The notes beneath the pieces were generated by a model. It had not been told where the DNA came from, did no database searches, and saw only the letters and a list, made by a program, of their open reading frames with translations. Of a stretch of 64,000 nt of DNA, positions 60,809 to 64,000 are shown piece by piece. The position numbers were made by a program, and so were the translations under genes. Within the stretch, counting starts at the first letter, position 1; every line of letters starts with the position of its first letter. Source of the stretch: Scytonema sp. UIC 10036 (GTDB taxonomy: Bacteria > Cyanobacteriota > Cyanobacteriia > Cyanobacteriales > Nostocaceae); contig NZ_WJFC01000016.1 of assembly GCF_009725235.1 (NCBI RefSeq), positions 45,222 through 109,221 on the forward strand, written 5' to 3'.

Positions 60809-61657
60809 TTACTCCCCTCCCATCACCATAACTGGTTCTATCCAAATAACCTTCCTCTCCTTCCTACCCTCCCCATAAGGTTGACTGCGTACAAAACCTT
60901 TACGCAAATGCGGGTTTTTGGTGCCACCTTGACTTTCACCTTCATAAGTTCTCTCCCGTTTGATTCGATAAGTTCGTCCAACCCAAAGAGGTTCGTAGAA
61001 GTCTTTGGCTGAATCCTTACCAAAACCTTTATTAACTGTAATTTTTTGCTGTTGTTCTTCTGAATCAACAAGTTCGGGACGGCATTCCATCACCAGAATC
61101 AATCGTAGGAAAATAGATTGTAAATATTCATTAAAATCTTTGACTAGTTGTGCATCTATATCTTGAACATCAGCATAGGTAAACTTTCCTGAATTGTCAG
61201 CTACTAGGAATCGACGGCAGAAAAAACTAGAGCCATCACTTGCCGTCCAATAAAGAAATTTTTCAGATGGATCGTAATGCCAAAAAATGGTATCAATACT
61301 TCGCTTTTCAGGGGAAAGAATTACACCTTTAGGCAACATAAAAAATCCTGTTTTGACTGCCCAATTCAAGTTATCAATCTCAACAGATATTTCCGATTGC
61401 ATAAGTGCTGTCAGCAATTCGTTGCTCGCCCAATAGGCAGGACACTTGGCTTCTCCTACTTTATAGAGAGTGTAAGCAGTAATATTGATGGATTCTGTGC
61501 TGTTAGCTGTTAATTGTTGGCGCAACTTTTGTTCGGTCACAGAAAAGAAAATCTCAGCAACATAACCGCACATTTTTTCATAGCTTTCATAACCCTCCAC
61601 ATACCTAACAGGACGACGAACAATTTGTTTATACCAACCTGATGGTTTCCTAGCCAT
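60809..61657 (-). CDS. Hypothetical phage/plasmid-type protein
   Basis: The protein has 282 residues. The first 230 are an alpha/beta domain without known motifs. The C-terminal ~50 residues hold the tail PHLRKGFVRSQPYGEG and RKVIWIEPVMV. A tail of this form (HxRxGHxRxxxYG...WIxP) occurs in several phage- and plasmid-encoded proteins, including AcrVA2-like ones, but the rest does not let me assign it. It shares the small-gene operon. The function is unknown. Confidence 0.65.
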   Translation of the reverse strand: MARKPSGWYKQIVRRPVRYVEGYESYEKMCGYVAEIFFSVTEQKLRQQLTANSTESINITAYTLYKVGEAKCPAYWASNELLTALMQSEISVEIDNLNWAVKTGFFMLPKGVILSPEKRSIDTIFWHYDPSEKFLYWTASDGSSFFCRRFLVADNSGKFTYADVQDIDAQLVKDFNEYLQSIFLRLILVMECRPELVDSEEQQQKITVNKGFGKDSAKDFYEPLWVGRTYRIKRERTYEGESQGGTKNPHLRKGFVRSQPYGEGRKERKVIWIEPVMVMGGE

Positions 61658-61720
61658 GCTTTTTTATAAAAGGTTCTTAAATTGTTAATTGCTCTATGAA
61701 TTTTATAATAATTTATGCAA

Positions 61721-62079
61721 TTAAATGGGGTCATGCCTTTCAAGATACGACCGAATTTTCTGCTTGATTTCTGATTCCAGCACATCCATTTCTCCATCAA
61801 TGTCAGCATACCAACCATGTTGATTGAGTATAGCGATACGCCGAAGGCGTTATGCGCTTCGCTCTTCGCACTCTGCACCGCTGCATTTACAGCTGCATCT
61901 CTTTTACCTTGTGGTGATGCACAATAAGCCTGCCGTTCTGCTTCCCTCTGTCGTTGCTTGTCTTCAGCCTTCTGTATAATTCTTTGTGCTTCTTCAACTG
62001 AGCAAAGTCTGGGAGGACTTAACCTTTCATCTCCAACCTCTTTTCCCATCGGAGTGTAACGCTTTCTGTAATGCTTCAA
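61721..62079 (-). pseudogene. Small gene split by a palindromic repeat insertion
   Basis: The first ~70 codons (MKHYRKRYTPMGKEVGD, LCSVEEAQRIIQKAEDKQRQ) run into a palindromic stretch at 61832-61870. Beyond it a different frame carries a natural-looking end: LNQHGWYADIDGEMDVLESE, IKQKIRSYLERHDPI, stop at 61721. The direct frame instead reads nonsense into the next gene. The insert length changes the frame by one. The intact ancestor was a ~110-residue helical protein in the same operon. Confidence 0.75.
61832..61870. repeat. Palindromic repeat inserted in a coding gene
   Basis: GCGATACGCCGAAGGCGTTA followed by TGCGCTTCGCTCTTCGCA. The first half is a hairpin around GCCGAAGGC, and the second half is a further self-complementary stretch. 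It resembles the GCG-rich repeat at the start of the lipoxygenase gene (58451-58490) and near 3290-3340. Confidence 0.75.
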
Positions 62080-62172
62080 TAAGTTCTCTAACTTTCATAA
62101 ATTGTTGTAATGTTACCTTCTTAATTTGTAATATTTTAACACCTCTTTCATTACTGAGTGCAAGCAAAGGTT

Positions 62173-62385
62173 TTATCCAGCCTGTTTGTAACTGGCATAC
62201 CAGGGTTTACCAGACATTGGTTCAATTTCACAATAGTTCGCTTCATATTGCTCAATAGCCTCTACGAGGTTCATAACCTCTGGCGTGGCATCTGAGATTT
62301 CTTCACTCAGTAGTAAACGTTTAGCTTCAGTTGCTATAGCCAAAAGTTTTTTATTCTGTTGCTCTAAGTATTGCTCTCTATCCAC
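62173..62385 (-). CDS. Small hypothetical protein of the operon
   Basis: The protein has 70 residues: a helical heptad-like first half (QYLEQQNKKLLAIATEAKRLLLS) and SKP-type end (GKPWYASYKQAG). Its start overlaps the stop of the gene upstream (62378-62596) by 8 bp, which supports coupled translation. The function is unknown. Confidence 0.65.
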   Translation of the reverse strand: MDREQYLEQQNKKLLAIATEAKRLLLSEEISDATPEVMNLVEAIEQYEANYCEIEPMSGKPWYASYKQAG

Positions 62386-62596
62386 TTTTTCTCACCTTGG
62401 AAATTTGTTGAAATTTGATTGTTATAGTTCCTACAATAGTTGCTGGTTGAACAATAATGGGATTTTTTTTTAGCTCAGTAACTTCTGCCCAACATCCAGA
62501 TAAATATTTAGGAACTCCACGATAACCATCCCATTTTAACAAAACTGAGTCACCTACTCTAATATCAGCAATCTTGTCAGTTACAAATTCATCCAT
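62378..62596 (-). CDS. Small SH3-like hypothetical protein
   Basis: The protein has 72 residues with beta-type segments (IRVGDSVLLKWDGYRGVPKY, CWAEVTELKKNPIIVQPA, TITIKFQQI), consistent with a small SH3/KOW-like barrel. It overlaps the neighbours on both sides by 8 bp. The function is unknown. Confidence 0.7.
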   Translation of the reverse strand: MDEFVTDKIADIRVGDSVLLKWDGYRGVPKYLSGCWAEVTELKKNPIIVQPATIVGTITIKFQQISKVRKSG

Positions 62597-62786
62597 TCTC
62601 AGAACTTAATAATAATTGAACTTGCTCTATTTCCTGCAACGTCATTCCTACAGGGTTGTAATCTGGAGTAAGATTGAAAAATTCAGATACCCAATAGCTC
62701 TGTTTCGTTTTTTGCTCGTATTTGGCAACTTCGTCATAAGAGCCAATGCAAATCTTTTCTTTTGTAAAATAAAGGCGCTTGTTCAT
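62589..62786 (-). CDS. Small hypothetical protein of the operon
   Basis: The protein has 65 residues (KRLYFTKEKICIGSYDEV, SYWVSEFFNLTPDYNPVG, LQEIEQVQLLLS). It lies 3 bp from the upstream gene and overlaps the downstream one by 8 bp. No known motif. Operon position and overlap support expression. Confidence 0.65.
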   Translation of the reverse strand: MNKRLYFTKEKICIGSYDEVAKYEQKTKQSYWVSEFFNLTPDYNPVGMTLQEIEQVQLLLSSENG

Positions 62787-62789
62787 AAA

Positions 62790-63287
62790 TTAATTTCCAA
62801 TTTTTACAATTGCATGACTGGGTAAACCTTCTTTTAGTAAGCTGAAGCCTTCAAGGTAGTTTCCAGTAAAAATACTTAAATCGTAATTCCTACGACGGGC
62901 TTTTAAAAAAGACTTAACCCAGCTATTGTCTAACGGAATCCCAAAGTAAAGAAGACCCGTTTCCCTCCATGTCGGGTCTACAGCGTATCCATCAGAATCA
63001 ACTAACCATGCATGATTGATGGGAAAGCTGACCTCAGGTGCGATCGCATACCCCTCAACGTAAGTCAAATTCTTGTACTTCTTCTTACGAATGATTTGCT
63101 GGCAGTTGTAATAGCAGTGAGAAGGAGCACCCTTTAGTTCTTCAGGAGCAACTCTAGGTTCCATAAAAATTCCATATTTTAAATAAATCTCCTCGTAACA
63201 AGAGAATTTCCAGTCTGGTTGCCTTCTCTGGCTTCGCATTAAAGAAATATTATTGAGATAGTCTTTAAGCTGTTCTTGTAATTGCAT
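62790..63287 (-). CDS. Papain-fold-like hypothetical protein
   Basis: The protein has 165 residues. Ordered Cys-His-Asp residues fit a transglutaminase/NlpC-like fold: C58 or C62 in SHCYYNCQQII, H92 in PINHAWLVD, and D104 in YAVDPTWRE. The domain is short and complete. Enzyme activity is inference from residue order. It overlaps the upstream gene stop by one base and lies 3 bp from the next, inside the operon. Confidence 0.65.
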   Translation of the reverse strand: MQLQEQLKDYLNNISLMRSQRRQPDWKFSCYEEIYLKYGIFMEPRVAPEELKGAPSHCYYNCQQIIRKKKYKNLTYVEGYAIAPEVSFPINHAWLVDSDGYAVDPTWRETGLLYFGIPLDNSWVKSFLKARRRNYDLSIFTGNYLEGFSLLKEGLPSHAIVKIGN

Positions 63288-63589
63288 TATTTTAAATATT
63301 TGTCTCTAAGTTCTTTTGCTAATAAATAATTCTTCTTTTCAATGATTTCGATTAAACTGGTGGCTCTTAAGAACCAATATTTAGCGATGATGTCTATCTC
63401 GTGATTTGTCGCATCTAAATTCGTTATCTCTTCGTCAGTTAATCCATAATAATCCAGATTGACAGCATCAGTGGCTTTTCTGTAATTCTCCATGCACAGG
63501 CTCAACTCATCCTCGATTATTGACTCAAAGTGAGTTGCGATCGCTAACTGTTTTGAAATCATTTTGTCTTTATTTTTAAAAAGTTCCAT
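63287..63589 (-). CDS. First gene of the small-gene operon, hypothetical
   Basis: The protein has 100 helical residues (LAIATHFESIIEDELSLCME, LTDEEITNLDATNHEIDIIA). Its stop shares one base with the next start (TAATG), a coupling signal. A palindrome lies 48 bp upstream at 63637. The family is not recognised. Confidence 0.6.
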   Translation of the reverse strand: MELFKNKDKMISKQLAIATHFESIIEDELSLCMENYRKATDAVNLDYYGLTDEEITNLDATNHEIDIIAKYWFLRATSLIEIIEKKNYLLAKELRDKYLK

Positions 63590-63636
63590 TTATTTAGGTA
63601 TTTATCTGATTTTATTCTAATTAAATAACACAAGCT

Positions 63637-63655
63637 ACTGTGCAGGTTGCACAGT
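63637..63655. promoter_or_regulatory. Palindrome ACTGTGCA-GGT-TGCACAGT
   Basis: A perfect 8+3+8 inverted repeat 48 bp upstream of the first gene of the small-gene operon. The same GTGCA/TGCAC core starts the dispersed repeats (GTGCAACTTGCAC). It is a candidate operator of the operon. Confidence 0.5.
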
Positions 63656-63909
63656 TAAAAGCCTAAAGTCTCTAAAGTAAACACGGTTCAATCATACCGC
63701 GCCGATTTCATCGGTCTCCACAATCAGGACGCGGATTCTCGCTTGCGCTCCCCAAAACCGCGAATCCCCAAACGACAGATACTATCTTAATATCTCGCCC
63801 AGTTTTTACGCTCAAAAGGTTTGAATTCTGTCCCTTTGACTTGGCTAGCGTATCCTGACTTCCGTCGCCCGAGCTTCGCCTGTGGCTCCGCTCCGGCGGG
63901 TCCCTCACT

Positions 63910-63972
63910 GGCTTAGCTGGCGTTGCCTAGTCTGTCCTGTCCTGCAAAGGATACACAAACGCCAGCCAAGCC
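63910..63972. repeat. Long inverted repeat at the window end
   Basis: Arms GGCTTAGCTGGCGTT (63910-63924) and AACGCCAGCCAAGCC (63958-63972), 14 of 15 bases complementary, with a 33-base loop. The surrounding 63700-64000 is GC-rich, repeat-like and has no supported gene. Confidence 0.7.
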
Positions 63973-64000
63973 AGAATCCCTCCCCAGCCCAAGCCTACCC

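Noticed and set aside
63708..63908. 66-codon reverse frame at the window end
   Set aside because: It lies in GC-rich repeat-like sequence without start signal.
1..64000. tRNA, rRNA or riboswitch genes
   Set aside because: No cloverleaf, rRNA segment or known riboswitch core was recognised by eye; a dedicated covariance search would be decisive.

Overview
The window looks like accessory DNA of a filamentous, heterocyst-type cyanobacterium (Nostocales-like). The reasons are the very frequent HIP1 octamer GCGATCGC, pentapeptide-repeat proteins, CHAT proteases, a GUN4 domain, a filamentous-haemagglutinin-type exoprotein with the cyanobacterial C-terminus, and many short palindromic intergenic repeats. 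A VapE/VirE-type replication ATPase, a Rep-like winged-helix gene, a ParA-type ATPase, a ParB-like protein and many small hypothetical genes suggest a large plasmid or an integrated element. That placement is inference; I saw no rRNA, tRNA or CRISPR array.

Layout. 0-9 kb: HTH-pentapeptide protein, PadR operon inside a direct duplication, RHH protein, EAD1-CHAT-GUN4 protein, RAYT transposase, a secreted protein, a frameshifted gene and an SDR oxidoreductase. 9.5-14.8 kb: a 1751-residue secreted beta-helix protein. 14.9-20 kb: a pentapeptide/glycine-zipper/CHAT protein, a frameshifted zinc-finger gene, a SLATT membrane protein and gene remnants. 20-25 kb: a plasmid-type block (Rep-like, zinc protein, ParB-like protein with a DNA cytosine methyltransferase gene wholly nested in another frame, divergent XRE regulator). 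25-38.3 kb: a membrane pentapeptide protein, then a same-strand array of adenine methyltransferase, small membrane protein, PLD-SNF2 helicase and ParA ATPase, beside a 5'-truncated type I hsdR and a convergent pair with a four-TM protein. 38.8-50.4 kb: a segmental duplication (GIY-YIG/HTH, 92-aa and 297-aa genes) around an EAD1-NACHT STAND ATPase, then a VapE-like gene. 50.4-58 kb: a second membrane pentapeptide protein, a 133-bp MITE, a metacaspase with a solute-binding sensor domain, GIY-YIG, DUF3885-like and SUKH genes. 58.4-64 kb: an unusual lipoxygenase and a tight reverse-strand operon of small unknown genes, one broken by a palindromic repeat.

How the genes may work together. The window is rich in conflict, restriction and cell-death-type genes. 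Two proteins 37 kb apart carry the same N-terminal EAD1 adaptor, one on a CHAT protease and one on a NACHT ATPase, so a sensor-protease pairing through EAD1 is plausible. The adenine methyltransferase/TM/PLD-helicase/ParA array is a candidate anti-phage or restriction-type system that does not match a complete system I can name. The most unusual object is the cytosine methyltransferase overprinted on the disordered linker of a ParB-like protein. Several genes are broken (7464-8028, 17299-17665, 18600-18740, 35591-36784, 61721-62079), so the region is turning over.
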